Below are positions 43,184 through 51,450 of a DNA stretch of 64,000 nucleotides, piece after piece. The translations under genes were made by a program, and so were the position numbers. The notes under the pieces are model-generated. The model worked only from the letters and a program-made list of their open reading frames with translations. It was not told the DNA's origin and did no database searches. Location of the stretch: the NCBI RefSeq assembly GCF_001884735.1, contig NZ_MJAP01000002.1, positions 62,001 through 126,000 on the forward strand, given 5' to 3'. Each line of letters starts with the position of its first letter. Within the stretch, counting starts at the first letter, position 1. This DNA is from Natronohydrobacter thiooxidans. Its GTDB lineage: Bacteria; Pseudomonadota; Alphaproteobacteria; Rhodobacterales; Rhodobacteraceae.

Positions 43184-43226
43184 TGGTCGCGCGCCCGGCG
43201 GGCATCATCAGGCGCTGGCGCGACCA
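43184..43226 (-). terminator. Long inverted repeat before the galD end
   Basis: TGGTCGCGC (43184-43192) and GCGCGACCA (43218-43226) form a 9-bp stem with a 25-nt GC-rich loop that can fold further. It lies about 60 bp behind the galD stop in the convergent gap, so it may help terminate the gal operon on the minus strand. Confidence 0.4.
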
Positions 43227-43289
43227 GCAATCGGGCCGCGCGAGATCAAAGCACTCGCGCCTGCAAGGCTCCGGGCGTCACAAGCGTGT

Positions 43290-44351
43290 TCAGGATAGCA
43301 GCGGGTCGAATACATGCCCGGCAAAGAGCTTGCGCGCCGTGCGCATCATTCCGGCACCGATGATCTGGCCATGAGCATCTGTATCAAGCAGGACTTCGGT
43401 CTGGCCTGTCGGATGCTCGATCCACCAGCGACCATCCGTCGGAACCCGCGCCAGCGCCGATGCCGGGCTTTCAGGCATAGTGCAGGCTGTCGCGACACTG
43501 ATCGCCGCAAAAACCCCGATCCCGCTATGGCATTCATGCGGAATGAAACAACGTGTAGCAATCGCGCCACCCGCCCGCGGCACCGAGACCAGCGTCATTT
43601 TCGGCACGGATTTGGCGCTGACATCGCCCAACCCCATCATCGTCCCGGCTTGCAGGCGGATCGCCTCCAGACACGCCCGCAAGGCCGGGTCGGCATTCAG
43701 CGCCTCGGGGCTTTCCTGCCCCGTCAGCCCGAAAGCCGTGGCGGCCATGACCACAACCGGCATGCCATTGTCGATCAGCGTGCAGGCGATACCGCCAATC
43801 TGATCCACCTCATGCCCCGTGGGCAAAAGCGCGCGGCACATCGACCCGGCCAGATTGCGCAGCATAAGCCCGACCGGCGCATGGCTCCCTGGCACGCCAT
43901 CGATCCGCGCCGCGCCCACATAGCTGACGCGCCCCATCGGCGTCTGGACATGGGCCAGCGCCACCTCGCCTGTATTCCGCATATGAATGCGCACCGGGGT
44001 CACTTCGCCAGAGGCAGAGATCAATCCCGTCTCGATGGCCGCCGGGCCGACCGCCGCAAGGATATTGCCGCAGCCCTGTGCATCCGAAACAATCGCCTGA
44101 TCCGCCAGGATCTGCAGAAACAGATAATCCACATCCGCATCGGGCCGCGAGGCGGGCGACAGGATCGCCACTTTTGATGTCAGCGGCGTGCCGCCCCCGA
44201 TCCCGTCAATCTGGCGCGCATCAGGGCTGCCCATGACCCGCAACAACAGCGCGTCCCGCGCCTTGCGCTCCACCGGCAGGTCGCGCGCAAGAAAGACCGC
44301 CGCCTTTGACGTTCCCCCCCGCATCCACAGACAGGGAATGCCGTCAGACAT
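43290..44351 (-). CDS. galD: 4-oxalomesaconate tautomerase (GalD/PrpF family)
   Basis: The 353-residue protein belongs to the PrpF/GalD isomerase family with its diaminopimelate-epimerase-like fold. It has the conserved start [16 protein letters not shown], the [15 protein letters not shown] segment and a catalytic-region Cys in [14 protein letters not shown]. GalD converts the keto form of 4-oxalomesaconate to the enol form in gallate breakdown. Its start overlaps the galC stop by 8 bp. The long upstream frame is antisense-like noise inside galC. It is the last gene of galB-dioxygenase-galC-galD, which supports GalD function over methylaconitate isomerase (PrpF). Confidence 0.87.
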   Translation of the reverse strand: MSDGIPCLWMRGGTSKAAVFLARDLPVERKARDALLLRVMGSPDARQIDGIGGGTPLTSKVAILSPASRPDADVDYLFLQILADQAIVSDAQGCGNILAAVGPAAIETGLISASGEVTPVRIHMRNTGEVALAHVQTPMGRVSYVGAARIDGVPGSHAPVGLMLRNLAGSMCRALLPTGHEVDQIGGIACTLIDNGMPVVVMAATAFGLTGQESPEALNADPALRACLEAIRLQAGTMMGLGDVSAKSVPKMTLVSVPRAGGAIATRCFIPHECHSGIGVFAAISVATACTMPESPASALARVPTDGRWWIEHPTGQTEVLLDTDAHGQIIGAGMMRTARKLFAGHVFDPLLS

Positions 44352-45015
44352 AGCGCAGCCCTTTGGCCGCCAGTCGCGGACGCATGTCATAGATATCAAG
44401 CCCCAGCTCGCCCGCCGCCAGCCGCGCGCGCTTGGCCTCTTCGACGTCGAGGCGCAGCTTGGCGGCCTCAAGGACGGTCGCGGCCTCGGCCTGCCGGACA
44501 ACCACGACCCCGTCATCATCGGCGACAATCACATCGCCTGCATGGATCGCCTGCCCGCCGCAGATAATCGGCACATTGACTGACCCGAGTGTTTCCTTGA
44601 CCGTGCCCTGTGCGCTGACCGCCCGTGACCAGACCGGAAACCCCATCGCGGTCAGGTCGCGGATATCACGCACCCCCGCATCAATCACCAGCCCCCGGCA
44701 CCCCCGGGCCATGGCAGAGGTCGCCAGAAGGTCGCCGAAATACCCGGCATCGCAGGGGCTGGTGGGGGCGAGTACCAGAATATCACCCGGCTGCACCTGT
44801 TCAATGGCGACATGCAGCATCCAGTTGTCGCCGGGCGGGGCGGAAATTGTGACGGCCGATCCCGCCACCTGTGCGCCCGACCAGATTGGGCGCAGCGAAC
44901 TGGCAAGACATCCGATGCGCCCCTGCGCCTCGTGAACAGTCGCCACCCCGGCCTGCGCGAGACCCTCTATCACATCGGCCTGCGCGCGGGGAAAGTCGCG
45001 GATGACAACATTCAT
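44344..45015 (-). CDS. galC: 4-carboxy-4-hydroxy-2-oxoadipate aldolase (GalC/LigK-like)
   Basis: The 223-residue protein has the RraA-like fold of class II HMG/CHA aldolases. It has the [14 protein letters not shown] start, [21 protein letters not shown] and the substrate/metal-binding [12 protein letters not shown], with the Arg-Asp pair known in this family. The enzyme splits 4-carboxy-4-hydroxy-2-oxoadipate into pyruvate and oxaloacetate, the final step of gallate and protocatechuate 4,5-cleavage routes. The start at 45015 is the family start. It overlaps galD by 8 bp and lies 1 bp behind the dioxygenase gene stop, showing a tight operon. Confidence 0.9.
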   Translation of the reverse strand: MNVVIRDFPRAQADVIEGLAQAGVATVHEAQGRIGCLASSLRPIWSGAQVAGSAVTISAPPGDNWMLHVAIEQVQPGDILVLAPTSPCDAGYFGDLLATSAMARGCRGLVIDAGVRDIRDLTAMGFPVWSRAVSAQGTVKETLGSVNVPIICGGQAIHAGDVIVADDDGVVVVRQAEAATVLEAAKLRLDVEEAKRARLAAGELGLDIYDMRPRLAAKGLRYV

Positions 45016-45016
45016 G

Positions 45017-45973
45017 TCACTGCTCCCGCGCGGCAGGCGGTGTGCCATGGGTGTGAAATGTCTCGATGGTCTTCAGCCCCCAGGCCTGACCCTTGCGCCG
45101 GTCGGCCTCGGTCCAGCAGACGGGTTCCCAATCCGGCGCAAGGATCAGCCGCGCGCCGGCATTGGCCAGTTCCATCCGGTTGCCCGCTGGCTCCCACACA
45201 TAGAGAAAGAACGTCCCCTGAATGGCGTGTTTATGCGGCCCGGTCTCGATATGGACCCCGTTCTGCAGGAAGATATCGGCCGCGCGCAGGATATCCTCGC
45301 GCTGATCCGTGGCATAGGTGACATGGTGCAAGCGGGCATGGCCGCCGCCATGTTCCTCGGTGCAGGCCAGATCATAGGTCTTGTTATTGACCGTGAACCA
45401 GCAGCCCCCCAGCCGTCCGTTGTCAAGCTGGATATATTCCGTCACCCGGCTGCCCAGACAGGTTTCCATGAAGCGACGGAACGCGCGCACATCCGAGGCC
45501 AGCAGGTTCAGGTGATCAATCCTGCGCGGCGCCGCGCCGGAAAAGGCGCTGGCGGTATTCTTGAGCACGGGCCGGTCCTGCGGTCCCGGCTCGGCGCGGC
45601 GGGTCTGATAATAGATCTCGAACAGATGGCCGAACGGATCCTCGAAGCGAAAAGCGCGGCCATGACCCGGATCGCCATCCGTCCAGCCATGCACCTTGTA
45701 CCCGCTTGCGCTGATCGCCGCCACACGACGCTCCAGCGCAGCTTCGCTGCTGGCGCGATAGGCAATATGGCCGACGCCCGTGGTATTGTGGCGCGTCAGT
45801 TTGAGCGTGTGAAATTCGTAATCGTCCCAGGCACGCAGATAAGCGCTGGTCGCATCCTGCGCAGAGAGTTTCAGCCCATAGATCCGCGTGTAGAAATCAA
45901 GGCTTTCCTCGAACCGGTCGGTATAGATTTCAACATGGCCCAGATGGGCGATGTCATGGCAAGCATCTGACAT
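45017..45973 (-). CDS. XylE-like type I (VOC-fold) extradiol ring-cleavage dioxygenase
   Basis: The 318-residue protein has two VOC modules and is clearly homologous to catechol 2,3-dioxygenases. With Met1 at 45973, the predicted Fe(II) ligands are His154 (RIDHLN), His217 (LHHVTY) and Glu268 (NRMEL). The second-sphere His249 (HKHAI) and Tyr258 (FFLYVWEP) keep the XylE spacings: 32, 41 and 51 residues after the second His ligand, as I recall for XylE His246, Tyr255 and Glu265. It sits exactly between galB and galC, where a LigB-type gallate dioxygenase would be expected. It probably opens gallate or a related trihydroxy/carboxylated ring to feed 4-oxalomesaconate. GAGG spacing favours 45973 over the ATG at 45979. 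Confidence 0.88.
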   Translation of the reverse strand: MSDACHDIAHLGHVEIYTDRFEESLDFYTRIYGLKLSAQDATSAYLRAWDDYEFHTLKLTRHNTTGVGHIAYRASSEAALERRVAAISASGYKVHGWTDGDPGHGRAFRFEDPFGHLFEIYYQTRRAEPGPQDRPVLKNTASAFSGAAPRRIDHLNLLASDVRAFRRFMETCLGSRVTEYIQLDNGRLGGCWFTVNNKTYDLACTEEHGGGHARLHHVTYATDQREDILRAADIFLQNGVHIETGPHKHAIQGTFFLYVWEPAGNRMELANAGARLILAPDWEPVCWTEADRRKGQAWGLKTIETFHTHGTPPAAREQ

Positions 45974-45982
45974 GTGCATCCC

Positions 45983-46729
45983 TCACAAAGCGCCGACAGT
46001 GCGCGGAAAAACCGACTGAAAAGCTTCGGCATAGGCACAGGCCTGCCCCCCGCCCTGACCGCCGGAGTTCCGGGTGAAATGATTGGCGCGGTTCTGCGCG
46101 ACGCGGGTGTAGAAATCCCACAGATGCTCCTGCCCCGCCATGCACTCGATCGCAGCGCGCTTGCGGTCCCAGACCGGGGTTATGTCCAGAAACACATCCG
46201 GCTTCCAGCCCATCTGCTCGGTCTGATGCGGCTCGAACAGGTAAAGCTGCGGCGCCCCCAGAACCTTCTGCCCCGGCTCATGCCCCCAGGCCTGTGCGAT
46301 GGACCGACATTCCAGCACCACCTGCGTCGTCAGCATATGGTCGCTGTTATAGGGGTCATACAGGCTGTGGCTGAGCATGAAATCGGGCTGGGCGTCGCGC
46401 ATCACCTGCACCAGCCGGACCTTGTGCTCGCGACTGAATTCCAGCGGGTAGTCACCCATGTCGAATTCAATCAGTTCATGCACTCCAAGCGCCTGCGCGG
46501 CCGCGCGCGCCTCGGCCCGCCGCGCGGCCTTGACCCGCTCCAGTGTCATGCCGGGTTGCTTCCACAGCTTTGCGCTTTCGCCGCGCTCGCCATAGGACAG
46601 GCAGACAACGGTTACCTTGACGCCAGCCTGCGCGTGCAAGGCAATCGCGCCGCCGCAGCGCCAGACGAAATCCGCAGCATGGGCGGAAATGACCAGAGCG
46701 CTGCGTGTGATAGCTTGATCCTGCGACAA
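45983..46729 (-). CDS. galB: 4-oxalomesaconate hydratase, PIG-L type (GalB-like)
   Basis: The 248-residue protein has the PIG-L/LmbE metallohydrolase fold. Instead of the usual HPDD motif it has SAHAADFVWRCGG (His17, Asp20) and a later NSDHMLTT (His131), the variant characteristic of GalB of Pseudomonas putida, a hydratase and not a deacetylase. It hydrates 4-oxalomesaconate to 4-carboxy-4-hydroxy-2-oxoadipate. The start codon is TTG with GGAGG about 8 bp before it. No ATG fits the family start. It is the first gene of the gal set, divergent from a LysR gene and just downstream of a dyad at 46742-46757. Confidence 0.88.
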   Translation of the reverse strand: MSQDQAITRSALVISAHAADFVWRCGGAIALHAQAGVKVTVVCLSYGERGESAKLWKQPGMTLERVKAARRAEARAAAQALGVHELIEFDMGDYPLEFSREHKVRLVQVMRDAQPDFMLSHSLYDPYNSDHMLTTQVVLECRSIAQAWGHEPGQKVLGAPQLYLFEPHQTEQMGWKPDVFLDITPVWDRKRAAIECMAGQEHLWDFYTRVAQNRANHFTRNSGGQGGGQACAYAEAFQSVFPRTVGAL

Positions 46730-46741
46730 CTGCGCCTCCCT

Positions 46742-46757
46742 CTATGCTGCATAGCAT
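46742..46757. promoter_or_regulatory. Dyad between galB-like and LysR genes (candidate operator)
   Basis: CTATGC-T-GCATAG is a perfect inverted repeat, overlapped by ATGCT-GCAT-AGCAT. It lies directly upstream of the galB ribosome site and about 130 bp before the LysR start, in the divergent gap. It is not a strict T-N11-A box. Binding of the tandem-HTH LysR protein is plausible. Confidence 0.4.
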
Positions 46758-46860
46758 GTGGCATCACTGGTCTGTTCCACCAAGTCAGATGATCGACATC
46801 AGCCATAAATTTCTGCTATAAAGAGGTGCGGCCCGAAGCGGGCTGACGAGGAACGAACGC

Positions 46861-46893
46861 ATGACTGACCATCCCGGCTTTCCCCGATGCTGA
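46861..46893 (+). other. Possible 10-codon leader ORF overlapping the LysR start
   Basis: An ATG at 46861 preceded by GAGGAAC opens a 10-residue frame (MTDHPGFPRC) whose TGA overlaps the LysR start region (ATGCTGA, LysR ATG at 46887). It has the better ribosome site of the two, so the LysR gene may be translated by reinitiation. Confidence 0.3.
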
Positions 46894-48101
46894 CCAATCT
46901 GCGGCGGATCCGAATCCTCGCCGCGCTGCAAGCAGAGGCATCGGTGTCGCGGGCCGCAAAACGGATCAACCTGTCGCAACCTGCCGTGAGTCAGGCATTG
47001 TCTCAGGTGGAGCGCGGCTTGGGGATCACGCTCTATGACCGTGGTCCGCAAGGGCTGGCGCCGACTCCGGCGGGCAGGATGCTGGGCAACAGGATCACCC
47101 GCGCACTTGGGCTGCTCGATCCGCGCTTGTGTGACTTGTCGCCCCGTTTGCCATTGACCGCCACGACGGCCCAGTTGCGCGCTGTCATCGCCGTCACCGA
47201 GGCCGAGAGCTTCTCCGAGGCCGCGCGCAGGCTTGGGCTGGCCCAGCCCAGCATCCACCGCGCCGTCACCCAGATCGAGGCAGAGGTCGGGCACCCCATT
47301 TTCGACCGCACCCCGCATGGGGTGAAGGCGCATCGCCTGACCCGCGCACTGGCCACAGCCGCGCAACTTGCCATGACCGAACTCGCGCAGGCTCAATCCG
47401 AGTTGGCCGAACTTTCAGGGCGCGATATCGGCTGCATCGTTGTCGGGGCAATGCCCCTGTCGCGATCCTGCCTGATGGCGCCTGCCATCCTTCGTATGAA
47501 GGCCCGCAGGCCAGATCTGCGCATTCGTGTGGTTGATGGCCCGTTCCGCGATCTGGCGCTGGGGCTGCGCCGTGGCGAAATCGACATGCTTCTTGGCGCC
47601 TTGCGCCCGGACGAGTTCGTGCCGGACCTGCGTCAGGAGCCCCTGTTTGAGGATATCATGCTTATTGTGGCGCGCCCTGGACACCCCGCCAATGCCGCAA
47701 CAGATCTGGTGCCGTTGCAAGCAAGCGGGTGGGTGGTTGCGGCGGAGGGCACGCCCTCGCGCCGCGCCTTCGATGCCATGTTTGCCCCTCTGCCCACACC
47801 TTCGGCATTGATCGAGACAGGTTCGATTGTCCTGATGCGCGAAATCCTGATGGCGTCGGACCATCTGGGCTTCGCCTCACGGCTGCAGGTGGATGCTGAT
47901 CTGCGTTCCGGCCAGTTGATCGCATTGCCGCTGCGGCCCGCCAACACGCGTCGTCCCATCGGTATCCTGCAGCGCGCCAACTGGCAGCCGACGCGCATTC
48001 AACAAGAACTCATGGACGATCTGCGCCAATGCGGTCAGGAGATCGCGCAACGCCACCATCCCGATGCCGCCGCGTCAGGTTCAGGGGCGAGAGTGGTGTG
48101 A
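46887..48101 (+). CDS. LysR-family regulator with two tandem HTH domains
   Basis: The 404-residue protein is about 100 residues longer than a normal LysR regulator. Residues about 4-63 form one HTH (SRAAKRINLSQPAVSQALSQVE, then LYDR). Residues about 95-155 form a second complete HTH (SEAARRLGLAQPSIHRAVTQIE, then IFDR). A LysR substrate-binding domain follows (about 180-385). Both HTHs keep the hydrophobic and recognition-helix pattern, so both may bind DNA. It diverges from the galB-dioxygenase-galC-galD operon and is its likely regulator, responding to an aromatic acid or ring-cleavage product. The tail after about 390 is Ala/Gly/Ser-rich and probably disordered. Confidence 0.87.
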   Translation: MLTNLRRIRILAALQAEASVSRAAKRINLSQPAVSQALSQVERGLGITLYDRGPQGLAPTPAGRMLGNRITRALGLLDPRLCDLSPRLPLTATTAQLRAVIAVTEAESFSEAARRLGLAQPSIHRAVTQIEAEVGHPIFDRTPHGVKAHRLTRALATAAQLAMTELAQAQSELAELSGRDIGCIVVGAMPLSRSCLMAPAILRMKARRPDLRIRVVDGPFRDLALGLRRGEIDMLLGALRPDEFVPDLRQEPLFEDIMLIVARPGHPANAATDLVPLQASGWVVAAEGTPSRRAFDAMFAPLPTPSALIETGSIVLMREILMASDHLGFASRLQVDADLRSGQLIALPLRPANTRRPIGILQRANWQPTRIQQELMDDLRQCGQEIAQRHHPDAAASGSGARVV

Positions 48102-48223
48102 CGGATGCCGCAGGACGACAGGCGCGGAGAGGATCTCGTGCGCGCCGAAATCAGGACCAACGTCGGGGCGGGATCATTCATCTCGGCCTTGGCTTTCTTG
48201 CGGCACAGGATTACCTGCACAAA

Positions 48224-49210
48224 ATGACCAGCCTCACGCCTCTCGGGATCTGCCTTTCCCCCGCCCTCGATGATTTGACACCGGTCCCCGCAACATGGGT
48301 GGAGACCGCGTCGGCCGCCGGGCTGGTGCTGGCCGAGGATATTTGCCTGCCGCATAACCTGCCATCCGCAACCGAGGCGTTGCGTGCGGGCTTTGCCGTT
48401 GCCGCGCTCGATCTGGTGGGTGCAAGCGCTGGCGCGCCGGTGCCGCTGGCGGATCCGGTCCGGGTTGTGCCGGGCGGGGCGCTGCCCCAAGGCACGGACG
48501 CCATTCTGCCCGAGGACGGGACCGACACCGCATCCGGCTTGTGCGAGGCGATCCGGCCCGTCAGCCCCGGCGATGGGGTGCGGCGCACGGGCCATGACGG
48601 ACGCACAGGTGACGTGATCGCCCCTGCGGGCACGAAGCTCACATCCCGGCACATCCTGATCGCTGGCAAGGCCGGGATCACCCGGATTGCAACGCGCCAG
48701 CCGCGTGTGGCGATCGCCTTTGATGACCCGGCGCAGACAGCTTTCGCGCGCGGCTGGTTCGCGGGCCTTGGGGCCTGTGTGGTCGATGGTCCTGCTGATC
48801 TGACCTTGCGCGCCACGACCGACCATACGCCCCGCCTTGCCCTTGCCCCGGCGGAAACGGCATGGCTTGCGCCTACAGGGGCCGGGCTCCTGCTGACCGT
48901 CCCGGCCCGTTTCGACGGCATGGTGGCGGCTTGCCTGGGGCTTGCGCTGCCGGTGATGGCGCGCCTGACCGGTGCTGCGCCCCAGACCAGAACCCGGCCC
49001 TTGGCACGCAAGCTCACCTCAACAGTGGGCCTGTCCGAGCTGGTGCTCCTGAGCGAGCAGGATGGCCAGTGGTTACCCGGGCCTGCGGGCATTCTCGCCC
49101 TGTCGGATCTTGCCACTGCCTGCGCATTTGCGATCCTGCCTCCCGACAGTGAAGGCATGCCCGCCGGCGCGTCCCTCTCCGCCACCCCGTTTGATCTGCC
49201 TTTTGGGTGA
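48224..49210 (+). CDS. Degenerate MoeA-like molybdopterin-binding protein
   Basis: The 328-residue protein follows the MoeA layout: AGLVLAEDICLPHNLP in domain 1, PGGALPQGTDAILPEDG and PGDGVRRTGHDGRTGDVI in domain 2. In the molybdate-insertion domain, however, the chain is shortened. The expected PPFD..DGYA catalytic segment is replaced by LPSATEALRAGFAV, and the SGG.S.G..D segment is not seen. It is therefore probably not an active molybdenum insertase by itself. The ATG at 48224 was chosen although its ribosome site is weak. It is followed after 4 bp by a MoeA-PBP fusion gene and may act as its partner. Confidence 0.65.
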   Translation: MTSLTPLGICLSPALDDLTPVPATWVETASAAGLVLAEDICLPHNLPSATEALRAGFAVAALDLVGASAGAPVPLADPVRVVPGGALPQGTDAILPEDGTDTASGLCEAIRPVSPGDGVRRTGHDGRTGDVIAPAGTKLTSRHILIAGKAGITRIATRQPRVAIAFDDPAQTAFARGWFAGLGACVVDGPADLTLRATTDHTPRLALAPAETAWLAPTGAGLLLTVPARFDGMVAACLGLALPVMARLTGAAPQTRTRPLARKLTSTVGLSELVLLSEQDGQWLPGPAGILALSDLATACAFAILPPDSEGMPAGASLSATPFDLPFG

Positions 49211-49214
49211 CTCC

Positions 49215-51143
49215 ATGCCTGAAACACCTGCCCTGCCTTCGGTACAGGACCAGTTCCTCAAGATATCTTCCCGTGACCAGGCCGAGGCCGCCTTTCTCGC
49301 GGCCCTGCGCCCTGCGCCGCTGGGGTCCGAGGACGTGGCGCTGATGGACCTGCCCGGACGGGTGCTGGCCGCCGATATTGCCGCCCCGGTCGATGCGCCC
49401 CCTTTCGACCGCGCAACAGTGGACGGATTTGCCGTGCGCGCGGCCGATCTGTTCGAAGCCTCGGCAACATGGCCCGTCACTCTGCGCCTGAATGCGGAAA
49501 CTATCCATTGCGGCACTGCACCGCATCTTTCCGTGGCACCGGGAACCGCCACCCCCATCGCGACTGGCGGACCCATCCCGCGCGGGGCCGATGCCGTGGT
49601 CATGATCGAACATACCGAGCCAGAGGGCGACGCCATTGCAATCGCCCGCGCTTTGGCTCCGGGCACGCATGTGTCCTTCGCAGGCTCCGATATCGCGCGC
49701 GGCCAGACTCTGCTGCGCAAGGGCACTCTGATCGGTGCGCGCGAAGTTGCGATGCTGGCCGTTGTCGGGCTGGACCGCGCTGCTGTCTGGCGCCGTCCGC
49801 GTGTGGCGGTGCTGTCCACTGGTGACGAGTTGGTGCAGCCCGGCCAGCCCCTGCGCCCCGCCGGGGTCTATGATTCCAATGGTCCCGTCATTGCCGCCGC
49901 CCTGCGCGAAAACGGCTGCGAGGCCGCGCATCTGGGCGCCGTGCCTGACGACCTTGCCGCGCTGGAGGCTGCGGTGCGTGCCGCCTTTACGGCGCATGAC
50001 GCGCTGATCCTGTCGGGCGGCACCTCCAAAGGGGCGGGAGACCTGACCGTCAAGGTGATCGCGGGCTTGGGCGCACCCGGTATTGTCGCGCATGGCGTGG
50101 CGCTGAAGCCGGGCAAGCCGCTGTGTCTGGCGGTCTGTGACGGCAAGCCGGTCGTAGTGCTGCCGGGATTTCCCACCTCGGCCATGTTCACCTTTCACGA
50201 ACTGGTCGCCCCCGCCCTGCGCATGATGGCAGGCTTGCCACCGCGCGGGGCGGCGCATGTTCAGGCAACGCTGCCCGCGCGCCTGACCTCAGAACTGGGT
50301 CGCACCGAATTTGCCATGGTTGCCCTGACCGAAGGACCGGAGGGGCTGGTCGCGCATCCTGTGACCAAGGGCTCGGGCGCCGTGACGGCCTTTGCACAGG
50401 CGGACGGGTTTCTGACCGTGCCCCCTCTGGCCGAAAGCCTGGCGCCCGGCACCGAGGCCGAGGTCACGCTGTTCGGATCCGCCGTCGCGCCCCCGGGGTT
50501 GACCATTATCGGCAGTCATTGTGTCGGGCTGGATGCGGTCGTAGCGCGACTGGCCGATCAGGGCTTGACCGCGCGCATCCTTGCCACCGGCTCGCAGGGT
50601 GGCCTTGCGGCGTTGCGCAGGCGTGAGTGCGACATCGCGCCCATCCACCTGCTGCACGCCGAAAGCGGCGCCTACAACCGCCCGTTCCTGTCAGAGGGGA
50701 TGCGCCTGATCCCCGGTTGGCGCAGGATGCAGGGGCTGTTGTTCCGCCCCGGTGATCCGCGCTTCGATGGATGCGCTCTGGACGCCGCACTAGCGGCGGT
50801 GCTGGCCGATCCCGACGCGATCATGGTGGGCCGTAATCAGGGGTCGGGCACCCGCGTCTTGCTGGACCGCCTGTTGCAGGGCACCCGCCCGCCCGGCTAT
50901 TGGAACCAACCCGCCTCGCACAATGGGGTCGCGGCGGCCATTGCGCAGGGCCGGGCCGACTGGGGCATGGCAATCAGGCCAGTCGCCGAGGCGATGGGAC
51001 TGGGCTTTCTGCCCGTCGCGGACGAGCACTACGACTTTGCCGTCAGCGATGAACCGCGCAACCCCAAGGCCCTTGCCGCTTTCGAGGCGGCCCTGAGCGA
51101 TAGCGCGGGGGCACTGGCCGCGATCGGATTTGCACGCGGGTGA
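49215..51143 (+). CDS. MoeA-like molybdopterin protein with C-terminal PBP-like domain
   Basis: The 642-residue protein joins an apparently active MoeA (about 1-400) to a periplasmic-binding-protein-like domain (about 430-640, PBP_like type). The MoeA part has PPFDRATVDGFAVR, TGGPIPRGADAVVM, the STGDELV turn and LSGGTSKGAGDL, i.e. the catalytic Asp and substrate loops. The PBP part contains HLLHAESGAYN and VGRNQGSGTR. MoeA inserts molybdate into adenylylated molybdopterin. The PBP domain might sense or bind molybdate/tungstate or the cofactor. It lies 4 bp after the degenerate MoeA gene. No molybdenum enzyme is present nearby except the dead remnant at 12.4-12.8 kb. Confidence 0.88.
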   Translation: MPETPALPSVQDQFLKISSRDQAEAAFLAALRPAPLGSEDVALMDLPGRVLAADIAAPVDAPPFDRATVDGFAVRAADLFEASATWPVTLRLNAETIHCGTAPHLSVAPGTATPIATGGPIPRGADAVVMIEHTEPEGDAIAIARALAPGTHVSFAGSDIARGQTLLRKGTLIGAREVAMLAVVGLDRAAVWRRPRVAVLSTGDELVQPGQPLRPAGVYDSNGPVIAAALRENGCEAAHLGAVPDDLAALEAAVRAAFTAHDALILSGGTSKGAGDLTVKVIAGLGAPGIVAHGVALKPGKPLCLAVCDGKPVVVLPGFPTSAMFTFHELVAPALRMMAGLPPRGAAHVQATLPARLTSELGRTEFAMVALTEGPEGLVAHPVTKGSGAVTAFAQADGFLTVPPLAESLAPGTEAEVTLFGSAVAPPGLTIIGSHCVGLDAVVARLADQGLTARILATGSQGGLAALRRRECDIAPIHLLHAESGAYNRPFLSEGMRLIPGWRRMQGLLFRPGDPRFDGCALDAALAAVLADPDAIMVGRNQGSGTRVLLDRLLQGTRPPGYWNQPASHNGVAAAIAQGRADWGMAIRPVAEAMGLGFLPVADEHYDFAVSDEPRNPKALAAFEAALSDSAGALAAIGFARG

Positions 51144-51236
51144 CGAAAAGCTCTGCGAGTGGGTAGAATGCGTGTCAGGACAGGATGCGCCGCGATCTTC
51201 AGGGACAGACCGGGGTTTTGGGGCCATCCGACGGCG

Positions 51237-51428
51237 ATGCGCAGATCCATCCTGTCCCGGATCATTCGCCCGCTCGCGTTGCTTTTTTCCGTTTCAGCGC
51301 TGGCGGTGCTGATGGAACGGCATTTCGGCTGGACGCCGCCTTTTGGCGGCTCCGCCTTTACCGCGCTCGCAAGCGGCTCTCATTTTTCCTCGGATTTCGC
51401 AGCAATGCGGCCCGAAGAAGCTGCGTGA
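51237..51428 (+). CDS. Possible small membrane or secreted protein
   Basis: This 63-codon frame starts with a basic residue cluster and a hydrophobic stretch (ALLFSVSALAVLM) that could be a signal or single membrane helix. It lies alone in the 307-bp gap between the MoeA-PBP gene and the convergent phospho-lyase-like gene, and contains a GCCGCC-TTTT-GGCGGC hairpin. I do not recognise it, the ribosome site is weak, and the region may only be non-coding terminator DNA. Confidence 0.25.
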   Translation: MRRSILSRIIRPLALLFSVSALAVLMERHFGWTPPFGGSAFTALASGSHFSSDFAAMRPEEAA

Positions 51429-51450
51429 CTCGTTACGTCCAGGTTCAGCG

